From Plasmodium brasilianum (Eukaryota; Apicomplexa; Aconoidasida; Haemosporida; Plasmodiidae): a stretch of DNA of 64,000 nt. The stretch is from contig NC_090125.1 in NCBI RefSeq assembly GCF_023973825.1, positions 2,068,928-2,132,927 on the forward strand, written 5' to 3'. This document shows positions 10,702 to 20,997 of this stretch, piece by piece (position 1 is the stretch's first letter; each line of letters starts with the position of its first letter). The notes under the pieces are model-generated. The model saw only the letters and a list, made by a program, of their open reading frames with translations. It searched no databases and was not told the origin of the DNA. Position numbers and translations under genes: made by a program.

Positions 10702-13635
10702 CTACCTTCTGCGCCCCTTCTTTTTATGAATATTTTTCCCCTTTGTTTTCCTATACATTCTATTGTGCTTTTGGTCATTATAACTCTTCACAGAATTAGG
10801 GTAACCCTTTGTATGTGCGTTGTCAAAATGATGGATATTTTCTTTTTCCCCCTGTTCCTTCTGAAAATATTTTATTAATTCTTCGTAAGGAGAAAAAACT
10901 ATCTCAATAAAATCAATTGCTGTTAACATATATGGAGGTAGTTGATTAACAGATATGCTTGCATTAGTGTCTAACGTTACGCCTGCACTTGGACTTTTTC
11001 GAGACAAAAAAAAATTATCATCCATATAAACATTTTTAAAGTTTTTCCCAATATCAGCTTGACATAAACCTCTAAAGTGTTTTTGTGTATTTTTATAGAA
11101 TACATCGTATGGGTCATATTTCTCAAAATTTTCTCTGTTTATTATTTTTTGTTCGTTCAAATTAAAGTTAAGATTAATAATTTTATTTTGTATGTCAGAT
11201 TTATTTTGATGAATGTAATTTTGCAGTGTTGTAGTGTATTCCTCATTAGAGTCATTCAATGATATGTCCATGGCTAGAGATGATATATCATTAAAAAAAC
11301 ATGAATGAAATAAAGTATTTTGAAAAAAGGTTGATAAGGTATCATTCATAAGAAATATGACTGTACCTTCTTTTTCTACAACAGGCTTAACTAACGGGTA
11401 TTTAATCAAAATATTCTGAACAAGTTTTAAAATAGAAAATGATATTACATAATCTGCATGTAGAGAAATAGTACACAGCTGGTACACTATTCGGGATAAT
11501 AACTGATTATTAGTAGATTTAAAATTATTATAATTATATGTAAAATTTTTAGTTTTTAGTAATAAATCAATACAATATAACAGCTCAGAGCAAAAATTGT
11601 ATTTTTCTTCTCTCCCTATTTCTTTATTCCACTTGTTTTCTAAACAATTATTTTCGTTTAATCGGTTTGCACTAATCTGCCCTTTTCCACTTGTCACTGT
11701 ATGATCCTCCTTGGCACTGGGTAAATAGCTAGAAAATTTACTGCAATCTTGAAAACTATTATACATAAAATTTCTCTGTTCTAATAAGAAGTAGGCTGAA
11801 CCACTGTGCAAGAAGGGAATGGCTGACTCCAGCAAATTCAAAAGAGAAACAGCAATCCATGAACAATCAATGTATATGCTATCATTAACTTTATTTAATG
11901 TTTCAAGAAATATATGGATAGATGTAAGTATGAGGCAGCTGGGAACAATTTTTCTATTGTCCCTACTGTTACTATTGCCGCTAACTCCGCTAACAACGTT
12001 AACGCCAAAGCAACCGCTATTTCCGCTACGAGTGATATTGTTACTATTTGCCGTAGCCAAACTCTTAATTTCTTTAAAAACATCATCCATGAGTATCTTA
12101 TTTACATATAATGCATAATACGAAATAGCGTGCAGCACATTTTTTACAAGTGGCGTAGAATATTTGTTATACTCTCTTAATATACACAAATAAACCAAAA
12201 ATAGTTGATCTAATATTTTTTCTATATTTTTTTCCATTATTTTTAGCTCCCCACTTATATTTGTTTTTATTCTTAATTCCTTATTCACTTCGTTATTTTC
12301 CGCATTTCCTATATCGTCCATAGAATATAATTTTGCATTCATCTTTTTCTCCCCTATACATATTTTTGAAAATATTTTTAAGAGGTTAGGACTAATATAT
12401 TTTTCTTTTTTAAAAAAAATATTTACAAAATGATCTATTAAATATAATGTAATAGATAAATTATTATCATTATCTATTATTTCTTTAACAGTATTTAAGC
12501 ATTTCATACAAAGTATGTCACAGTTAATCTTGTGCTTTCCCTTCATCTTTTTATTCTTAACTTGTGTTCTATTATACTTCTTCATACTGTATGTTTGTAT
12601 ATTGGAATATAATAAAAGATATTCAAATAATTTTTCATCTTTAGACAAGTTTAAATTAACTGTTACTATATCACATAATAAATTTACATAAACAGTTATG
12701 TTGTCACGTATATTTCCTTTTAATATTACACAGAAATCTTTAAAATATTTTACCGTATTTTTTTCTAACATGTTTACAGTTTGCACAATATTGGAGTAAC
12801 TGTTTCCTTGCATATATGATTTTTTCTTGTAGTTTATCATTAAGCCGTTACTACTATTATGATTGTTAAATTTGGTGTTTCCACTTTTGTCATTTTTTTG
12901 ATAATCCGTCTTTAAAATTTTATATGATGGAGTTATATATTTTAGAACTGTGCATATAGATATGCAGCTTAAGAGGTTTATATGTTCATAATACTTGATT
13001 TTTTTCTTAACTGCAATACTGCCACTAGTGTTATTGTCATTACGCATGTTACTACTTTTACTTTTACTGTTAATGTTACTGTTACTGTTACCGCTACTGC
13101 TATTATTGTCGCTTCTATTATCGTCCCAATTTTTGGATAACTCCTTTTTTCTTTTTAAGCTTTCATTAAAAATATAAAATAGCAAATTCATTTTATCAAT
13201 GTTAAGATTCTGGTCCCCTATAATACTATTTGAAATTGTTGCTATCTCATTTTTAATATCATGAAGATGTTTCATTTTATTCGAAATTTTCAGCATCTCT
13301 TCTTCTATTGGACTTTTAACTATTTTCTCTTTTTTTTTTTTTTTTATCTTATCTAACATTTTTCTTAATTTTAATTTTTCTCTTTCTATTTTTTTACTTT
13401 TTCTTTTCTTTTGTTCTTCCGTCCTGTTGCCTATCTCATCATCATCATTGTCATTATCATCATCATTATTATCTTCGTATGTTAACATTCCATTTCTTTT
13501 TATTTTTGGTAAATTAAAATTTTCTCTTCTAATTTTTTCGCTCACTTCTATATTAAACGTCCTTACTCCTAATTCGCTCTTCCCCATTTCGTCTTCCTCA
13601 TTTTTCTTTTTTTTTAGTTTCATTTTTGCCAACAT
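10702..13635 (-). CDS. NOC3: NOC3-like nucleolar complex protein (60S ribosome assembly)
   Basis: This 977-residue single-exon protein resembles NOC3/FAD24. In yeast NOC3 pairs with NOC2 in late nuclear pre-60S particles and also has a reported role in licensing replication origins. What I see: a Lys-rich N-terminus with FNLPKIKRNG; a helical block near 115-160 (ISNKMKHLHDIKNEIA); a block near 215-250 reading YEHINLLSCISICTVLKYITPSYKIL, like the family's LLAVFKDIIPSYRI; helical repeats through about 400-830 in the position of the CBF/Mak21 region; and a very basic C-terminus ending KKKGRRR. Asn/Ser-rich insertions near 170-205 and 575-600 are Plasmodium-style. The NIP7 gene lies about 1 kb upstream on the same strand. 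Assignment rests on motif memory; a profile search for NOC3p and CBF domains would settle it. Confidence 0.7.
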   Translation of the reverse strand: MLAKMKLKKKKNEEDEMGKSELGVRTFNIEVSEKIRRENFNLPKIKRNGMLTYEDNNDDDNDNDDDEIGNRTEEQKKRKSKKIEREKLKLRKMLDKIKKKKKEKIVKSPIEEEMLKISNKMKHLHDIKNEIATISNSIIGDQNLNIDKMNLLFYIFNESLKRKKELSKNWDDNRSDNNSSSGNSNSNINSKSKSSNMRNDNNTSGSIAVKKKIKYYEHINLLSCISICTVLKYITPSYKILKTDYQKNDKSGNTKFNNHNSSNGLMINYKKKSYMQGNSYSNIVQTVNMLEKNTVKYFKDFCVILKGNIRDNITVYVNLLCDIVTVNLNLSKDEKLFEYLLLYSNIQTYSMKKYNRTQVKNKKMKGKHKINCDILCMKCLNTVKEIIDNDNNLSITLYLIDHFVNIFFKKEKYISPNLLKIFSKICIGEKKMNAKLYSMDDIGNAENNEVNKELRIKTNISGELKIMEKNIEKILDQLFLVYLCILREYNKYSTPLVKNVLHAISYYALYVNKILMDDVFKEIKSLATANSNNITRSGNSGCFGVNVVSGVSGNSNSRDNRKIVPSCLILTSIHIFLETLNKVNDSIYIDCSWIAVSLLNLLESAIPFLHSGSAYFLLEQRNFMYNSFQDCSKFSSYLPSAKEDHTVTSGKGQISANRLNENNCLENKWNKEIGREEKYNFCSELLYCIDLLLKTKNFTYNYNNFKSTNNQLLSRIVYQLCTISLHADYVISFSILKLVQNILIKYPLVKPVVEKEGTVIFLMNDTLSTFFQNTLFHSCFFNDISSLAMDISLNDSNEEYTTTLQNYIHQNKSDIQNKIINLNFNLNEQKIINRENFEKYDPYDVFYKNTQKHFRGLCQADIGKNFKNVYMDDNFFLSRKSPSAGVTLDTNASISVNQLPPYMLTAIDFIEIVFSPYEELIKYFQKEQGEKENIHHFDNAHTKGYPNSVKSYNDQKHNRMYRKTKGKNIHKKKGRRR

Positions 13636-14625
13636 TGCCTATATATTTATATCTACATATATATTATGTGTAAGCTGCTGCTTGGTATTATATTTATTAC
13701 ATCAATGTATGTTTTTTATGCTAACTTGTGTAAGGTATATATATTCATTAACTTGTTTACAAGCTCATTACTCATATGCATATAAACATTGACTTATGAT
13801 TTTGCTAATTTATTATGAATGCATTAATATGTAATTTTTCTCATTACAAAATTAACTACTTGACAGTTTTTTTTTTTTTTTTTTTTCTACTGTTATATCT
13901 TTGTAAAAAGTTGTTTGCTATGAACTTCGTTTTTCATAAATATATGGATATATAGGTAGAGATATATACGTATATATGCATATATACATATATGTATACT
14001 AACGTATAACTTTTTGTTTCCAATTAATGCATAACACGGAAGAACACAAATATATTGTAAAAAAACATATCGCTCCTACAATGATGAAGTATAAATATAT
14101 ACATTACATATGTACATATTTTTTTTCATTGTATGGAAATGTAAAAGTTTATTACATTTATATATTTCTTTTTTCGTCATTTCTTGAGTGTTTCAGTTAA
14201 ATGTAAGAATATACTTGTGCAGCTTCTAAACGCAACATTGTACATAACATGTTGCATATTAATTGCAGTAACAAATACTATTAAAAACAAAATTATATAC
14301 TTTTAAAAATATGAAATAACAGTTTTTCATTTTTTATATAAATGTAAAGTTTCCATAATTTTTTATTTTTTTAAATGTTCGCGCATTATTTATAAAAGTA
14401 AAAAGATAATACATTATTATATAAAAACACAAACAACAGTTACAAAAAATAAATTAAAAGAAATAGTTTTTCTTATTATTTATGCATTCATCTATTTGTT
14501 TATTTATTTGTTTATTTATTTATTTATTTTGTTAACAAAAACCAAAAATTTAATAGGTTCATATGTTTAATATACAAATGTTTTAAAAAAAAGAAAAAGA
14601 AAAAAAATGTTATTTCATTTGATTC
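13636..14625. other. Intergenic region between NOC3-like gene and NIP7
   Basis: No gene is supported here. The sequence has a poly(T) tract near 13867-13886, TA-rich stretches, and several TTTA/TTTG repeats near 14495-14530. It should contain the NOC3-like promoter and the 3' untranslated region of NIP7, both on the minus strand. Confidence 0.55.
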
Positions 14626-15982
14626 TTATATAGTTTCTTCACTTCTTAAATATTCTCCAATATCACCCTGTAAAATGCGGAAATACATACATAGATAAAT
14701 GATAAACACACAAATTACGAGGAGAAAAATAGGTACGTACTTATATATATATATATGTACATACATATTACATATTTATATATATAATATATGTGTCAAT
14801 GGGGTAAAAAGCAGTCCGTTTAGGACATTGACAAGACTCACTTAGCATGAGTATAATAAAATAAAGAGTCGCATAATTTCATGCCAATAGAGGAAAGAAA
14901 ATACCTGATGAATTAATATAATGTCCATAACATTTAAAATTTTGATGTCCTGTGTATTTCTCATAGATACACCAAATCCTATTGGATTATCGTTCATTGA
15001 TAAAACCATTACACCATCTCCTTTTTTTATATTGTCACTTATTTTTAATAAATGACTCTGCAAAAATTGAAGCGCAAAAAATGTACTTACGTATATACAT
15101 ATGCATATATATATACACATTCACATAATTGATGCAAACAACAGATACCCCTATGTGTGATGGAATAAAAATAATAAAAAATGTTACAATACATTCATAT
15201 GGTTTTCTCTTTTTTTGTCCTAACTTTAATGACATTGTTTCCAAATAAAAAGCTTTTTTCTCCGGATTCCTTTAACCAAATTTTATGAATGCAAAATTCG
15301 CTTAAAAGAGATAAGGAAGTAATTTTTAAAAAAAAATTATTTGCTTTCGTAAATTTTCCAAGGCATGTTCCCAAGGACATCTAAATTAAGGAAAAAAAAA
15401 AAAAAAAAAAAAAAACCTCAAATAAAAAGCATATTTATTAACATTATTCGTTCAAATTTTTTTATTAATGAAAGAGGAATAAATTTTTATTACCAATGAG
15501 TTTTTATTTATGGATTTGGCTTGCTTAGCTATGTCCGCCCTGAAAAAATATCAAGAAAAGTTTGTTATTCATAAGCAAAATGCATTGTATTATGAATATA
15601 CATACGCCTATATATGTATATACATATGTAAATACATAGGTACATAAATATACATATATATATATACGAATTTAAGTATGCCTCTTCAAGTTAATTTAAA
15701 AATACCGAATAAAGTAAACGTTTAATTTGTGTAACCTTAAAACATATTCTTCATTATTGTAAGACAACATACTTAACAAATTATTCCCTAAGCTGTAAAA
15801 AAAAAAAATAAATATAAAAAAATTTACAAAAATATAAATATATATATTCTCCTCATTTTCTCATTTCAAAAAATATATTAAAGGCCAATAAAATTTTAAT
15901 CATGGTATTATTTTTATATAAGTTACAATTTCGAAAGCTTTTTAAAAACTAGCATAGTTTCTTGGTCATTTAACGGCCTCAT
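14626..15982 (-). CDS. NIP7: 60S ribosome biogenesis protein NIP7, six exons
   Basis: I assembled six exons: 15982-15927, 15792-15706, 15539-15494, 15380-15225, 15057-14905 and 14667-14626. All have GT/AG borders and consistent phase, and give 179 residues against 180 in human NIP7. The protein starts MRPLNDQETMLVFKKLSKF and includes SLGTCLGKFTK, HKIWLKESGEKSFLFGNNV, GDGVMVLSMNDNPIGFGV and the ending GDIGEYLRSEETI. All align with the human protein almost without gaps. NIP7 has an N-terminal domain and a C-terminal PUA RNA-binding domain (about residue 95 onward). It acts in the nucleolus in 27S pre-rRNA processing and 60S assembly. The donor after exon 4 (GTTAGG) is weaker than the others, but the protein alignment across it is exact in length. 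The neighbouring NOC3-like gene acts in the same pathway. Confidence 0.95.
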
Positions 15983-16478
15983 TTTTATTAATATTCGTTT
16001 TATATATCTTTAATAATAGAAAAAAAAAAAAAAAAAAAAAAGCATTGATTTTAATTATGTAGAAGCATTATTAAAGGTAAAAAAAAAAAAGGCAAAAAAA
16101 AAAAACTATACATAAGTAGCCTGTATATAGAAATAATATATCCTTTTTTACTGCTTTACTTATTATGACACGAACCCAATATTGTACTTAAAATTTATAC
16201 ATTTACAACTAAAGTGATGTTAGGTTCTTTGGTGCGGTAGATTAAATTTTATTCTTCTATTTGGCGCTCATTAAGTTATTTTGACACAGATTTATTAAAA
16301 ATAATATGTACTATTCTTCCTGAACATGCCATATTTTTTTTTTTTTTTTTTACAGAATAGAGTAAAAATTATGAACAAGCAATAAGCTAACTTTTTCTAA
16401 ATATAAAAAAAAAAAAATTACTACTTCGTTTTTTTACATTAATCGGAAGAAAATAGATAATCCAACATACGTAAAAAA

Positions 16479-16529
<51 letters not shown>

Positions 16530-17972
16530 TTTTCTGTAAACCCATAGAATATTCTTTTTTACAATACTTTTTCGCTGAAGCACCATTAATTATTTTTTAA
16601 AATCACACAAAAAATGTATATAATATTATATAGAATGTATCTGTAGAAAAGTAGTACATTTCATAAGGTAACAAAAGAAAATATAATAATAGGAATTATA
16701 ACTGTATGCTTATGCATATAAGTATAATTATATATTAACTACACGAAATATTTGTTTTAAGGTATTAACAGATAATTTAAAACACGCTGCATAATATAAA
16801 TTTGGGGACGAATTTGTTATATATATATGCATACTTCTATAAAATATAAGTAAAGTGTGCACAATTTGAATTCTTAAAACAGAATTACCTATTCGTAATG
16901 TATTTGCTTTTTTTTAGCATATAATAATTTAAAAATTATAAAAAACAAAAATAGTTTCCCTTCTTTTAGAAAGACAGTTTACGTTTATTGTTCCTAATAT
17001 AATAAAATAAGGTGAATTTATATATACAGTTCTTTTGGAGAAAATAAGAGATAAACGCATTTGCTTATGTATTTTTTCTTTTTACTTGTAATAAAGGATT
17101 CTTGCAATGTTTTACATTTTTATCCCAGAAAATTTCACAATAATTTCTATATGTATGTATATGTGTAAATACATATATGCTTATATATGTAGACATTTTG
17201 CCTTGCTTTTAGATATTATTATTTCCTTCAAAAAAGTTCCGAATTAAAGGGGAAAATATTTCCCTTTCTTTTTAGAGAAGCGCTTTTACGTTTTTAGACA
17301 TTTACCTTTATAATTAAGATATATATATATTAATATATATATATACATATGTATGTTTAGAAATAAAATGAAAAAAAGAGAAGGAATTATTTTTTTATGA
17401 AGTTCAAAATAATATAATTTTTTTTGTTAAAAACTCGCTGCAATAAAAATAAACTGGGTTTATGTAGTACTTATAGAGACTGGCGAAAAATTCCTTTTCC
17501 TTTATCCCTTATCCGTTATCCTTTTTCCTTTTTTTTTTTTCTTTTCTATTTTATTTAATATAAATCTTTTGTCATGTAATAAGCAAATTATCAGAAAAAA
17601 AGGAAAACAAGTGAGCATAAATATAAATGATCTAATAGATAAATAAAATAAAAGAAAAAAAAGATAATGAAACACAGAAAAAAAAAAAATAGAGAATAAA
17701 TTAAAGAAGAAGAAAAAAAGATATAAACAAAAGTAACGTGAAACCCATGAAAGAAATAAGGTTAATGCTTACTTGATCGTATGTAAAACATCAAAACGAA
17801 TGCGAAAACCAGTAGCGTTGATAATAATAAGTTAAGTACATCTATGAAAAAATTAGAAGAAACAAATTTACACATGCGTATACACACACACACACACATG
17901 TTTGTATGTATGTATACATGGGTAAATAATGAAATAAATAAAGAAAAAATTTCTTAAAATATAATTCATTTA

Positions 17973-18004
<32 letters not shown>
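15983..18004. other. Divergent intergenic region, NIP7 / enkurin
   Basis: About 2 kb lie between the divergent starts of NIP7 (-) and the enkurin gene (+). The region contains poly(A)/(T) tracts (16021-16040, 16336-16352, 16511-16533), a TA run at 16484-16510 and a CA run near 17884-17899. No open frame or RNA gene is supported. It likely holds the promoters of both genes. Confidence 0.55.
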
Positions 18005-18005
<1 letters not shown>

Positions 18006-18826
18006 TGGAGAACTACGAAAAGTTATTTGAAAGTATAGATTTAAAAGATGACAATGCATATAATATTATAAAGGAAAGTGAAGAAAAAAAGATAAAAAAA
18101 ATATTGTACAAATCAAAACATGATCCTAATTTATTACCAAGCTATTCAACTTTTAATCTAAGAGGGAAACGTTACAGCATTTCTAATGTAGCAGGTGAAC
18201 TAGTTAAAAAAGTAGAGAAACAAAAAAAAGTAAAAGATTTACAAAATAGTTATGACAAAAAAATATTAAAAAAAGGAGAAAAAAATCAAACGATACCATC
18301 TCTTAATGAAATAAGAAAAATAAATCCAACTTTATTAACAATTAAGGAAAAAAAAAAAAAATATAAAGACGCTCTACCAGACAGACATGATATACCATTA
18401 ATGAATTTAACAGCAGATGTTGATTATGTTTATGATAATGCTGTTCAAGTGATTAATACAAAACCTGTTGTTAAAAAAAAAAAGGAAGGAAAAATTCTCT
18501 TAGATGAAGACCCACTAACCAAAGAAGACTATGGTAAAATAAGTCCATATCTAATTAAAATAAAAAATGAATTAAGAGAAAAAGAAAGTTTGAAGAAACA
18601 AGATATTATTGATGAAGAAAAAATAGCTAAAGAATTAGAATTAAAAAAGGAGAATTTATTGGTAGAACTTAAAAATAAATATAATGAAATCAATAAAGAA
18701 TATTTAAAGATATCCCATATTGTCGATATTAATTCGGTTAGGAAATTAAAAAAAAAGGAAAATTACGAAAAGGAACTAAATCAGTTAGAAAAGGATATAC
18801 AAAAATTAGAAAAAATGAGTTACTAA
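18005..18826 (+). CDS. Enkurin domain-containing protein
   Basis: This 273-residue, Lys/Glu-rich protein has a C-terminal enkurin domain. KEDYGKISPYLIKIKNELRE (about 172-191) matches the family's YGKVPEYL motif, and the terminal helix SVRKLKKKENYEKELNQL followed by EKDIQKLE (about 241-270) matches its lysine/leucine ending. Enkurin-family proteins are axonemal microtubule inner proteins and adaptors with calmodulin- or kinase-binding ability. The only axoneme in Plasmodium is in the male gamete, so a flagellar role there is inferred. N-terminal motifs around residues 25-70 (KILYKSKHDPNLLPSYSTF) also resemble ciliary family members. The ATG follows a run of As and is the only sensible start. 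No intron is needed. Confidence 0.8.
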
Positions 18827-19265
18827 ATAGAGTGGATCTCTTCATTTTATATTTCTTTTTTCTTTTTTTTTTTAACCATCTTATTTTTACTATTATTTTT
18901 ATGGAAAACGCAAGTAGAGCATTAATTCTGACTATCATTTCATATATTTTTTAACATTCACCTTATTTTTCATATGATAAGGTTCGTACAACTCTTTTTT
19001 TTTTTTTAAATTAATTATGTGTCTTATGATAAAATTTAATTGTATATACGTTCATGATAAAAAAAGAGAAAATCAATAAATTATTAATTTCCATTTTCCA
19101 ACAAATAATTATATATTATCTATATATCAGTAAATATAAAAAGGAAATTAATGAAAAAATGGGAAGGTAAAAAAAAGAGTAAAAAAAAAAAAAGTTAAAT
19201 ATATGTACAGATGTATGTAGCAAAACAAACAAAATTTTATTCTTTTTTTTCATTTTTTTTTAAAT
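18827..19265. other. Convergent intergenic region
   Basis: This 439-bp gap separates the ends of the enkurin gene (+) and the small secreted-protein gene (-). It consists of poly(T)/poly(A) tracts and AT-rich sequence, presumably both 3' untranslated regions. I see no other feature in it. Confidence 0.6.
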
Positions 19266-20529
19266 TTAAATTAATAATATTGGACCATTTATGTCCAGTG
19301 ATTCTTTTCTCTTATTTTCATTTGCTTCATCATCTAAACAAATAAAGAACATTTATATATGTTTATTGTACTTTTGATCTAAAAAGAAGTTCACGAATAA
19401 ATGTGTATATGCTTGTTTGAAATTTTACCCATTTTTGTGTTCCCTAGGAATGGAGAACTTTTGCTTTCCTTTTCAGAGGAAGATCTTTCAACTTCCATTT
19501 CATTCTAATTAGTAAAAAAGTGCATATATATATATATGTTAATATATAAGTAGATATATGTATATATGTATGTATATACATATTCCCAAATAAATATTTA
19601 AAAAAATGGGAAGGAAATGTATATAGAAATAATTTGTTCTTCCAGTTGTATAAGCTCAATAAAAGTTTCATTTATTTTACCTCGTTGTTTTCATCTATTA
19701 AAAAAAAAAAAAAAATTATATTTTTTATATAAATTCATATACTAACAAAAAAAAAAAAAAATTATAAAATTATTTGTAAAATAATTTATAATAAAATTAC
19801 TTGAAATATAAAATTCTTTATAATATTTTCGAAGCAAGGTAGTTCCTTCTTTCTGAATTTCTTAAAGTTGTAAAGAAACATACAGGTAGTGTGTATACAA
19901 ACACATATATATATTTTTATAATAAAAGTTTGTACATGTGCGCAAAAAGGGGATTATATAAATTTTTGAATTTTCATTAGTAGCATATATGTTTGCTTCA
20001 TAAAAATCCCTTTTATGCGTCATTTTATTTTTTTTTTTCCATTTGAACCTGATGTTATAAAAATTTTTAAATTTTCCTTTAATTTTGCTAATTCTTTTGC
20101 CGATACCTTCCACCTGACTCAGAAGAACGTTTATGCTTCATATATTTTTTAGGTTTGTCAATTTTGTGTTTATATGTACAATGCTTTTTGTATTTTATAT
20201 TACTTTATTTTATTTTTGATGTATAATTTACTTTTAAAAATTTTTATGTGTCTTCTGTTATTTATAAGTATTTTTTATTTTATATTTTCTCTTTTTATTC
20301 TTATTTAATTTCAAGGTTTTTTTTTTTTTTTTTTTTTTGTAGTTACTAAAGATTTATATTTTGTTTATTTAATTTTACTCAAGAATAATTTTAAATGATA
20401 CAAATTTTATATAAGTCACCTTTGCAAAGGAATCATTTCATAATTTATTAAAGGAATATCGTATGTCTTTTTGAGGAGAACGCTTTTATTAAAAATAAAA
20501 AAGAAAAGCAGCAATAGTATTATTTTCAT
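19266..20529 (-). CDS. Small secreted protein, six exons, function unknown
   Basis: I assembled exons 20529-20420, 20202-20114, 19860-19801, 19694-19681 (only 14 nt), 19504-19429 and 19333-19266. Phases agree at every junction and the total is 417 nt, or 138 residues. Exon 1 begins MKIILLLLFFFIFNKSV, a clear signal peptide. The mature part is basic at first (KHKIDKPKKYMKHKRSSES), has a middle segment EGTTLLRKYYKEFYIS, then an acidic/Ser-rich part ending KRKESLDINGPILLI. No membrane segment follows the signal peptide, and only one cysteine is seen in the mature chain, so export or vacuole delivery is possible. I do not recognise the family. The exon 2 acceptor (AATAAAG) is pyrimidine-poor and is the weakest junction. 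An alternative frame in exons 3-5 is open but loses the phase match. Confidence 0.6.
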
Positions 20530-20757
20530 GATGCCCTTATTAATGAATAAGAGAAATTATAATATAATATAATATTTAAAATTATACGATACAAGGCTAA
20601 ATGAGCAATAAAATTACAAAAGAAGAAAATATAGTAAAATAATAACCCTTGGAAGTTATGAACTTTTATTACAGAATAATTTATTTAAATGGTATGAGAC
20701 TACATTTAATCGCTTTTTATGTTAATTCGTAATCATTTATTTGTCAACTCACATATA

Positions 20758-20997
20758 CACGTAAAAATGTATAAACGTAAAAATGTATAAACGTAAAAAT
20801 GTATAAACGTAAAAATGTATAAACGTAAAAATGTATAAACGTAAAAATGTATAAACGTAAAAATGTATAAACGTAAAAATGTATAAACGTAAAAAAGTAT
20901 AAACGTAAAAAAGTATAAACGTAAAAAAGTATAAACGTAAATATGTATAAATGTAAAAATGTATAAACGTAAAAAAGTATAAACGTAAATATGTACA
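20758..20997. repeat. 16-bp minisatellite upstream of the small secreted-protein gene
   Basis: About 15 tandem copies of a 16-bp unit (cgtaaaaatgtataaa, with aaaagt and aatatgt variants) begin about 230 bp upstream of the ATG at 20529 on the minus strand. The unit is not a multiple of three, and the long minus-strand frames across it (Phe/Leu/Tyr-rich) are artefacts. Confidence 0.9.
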
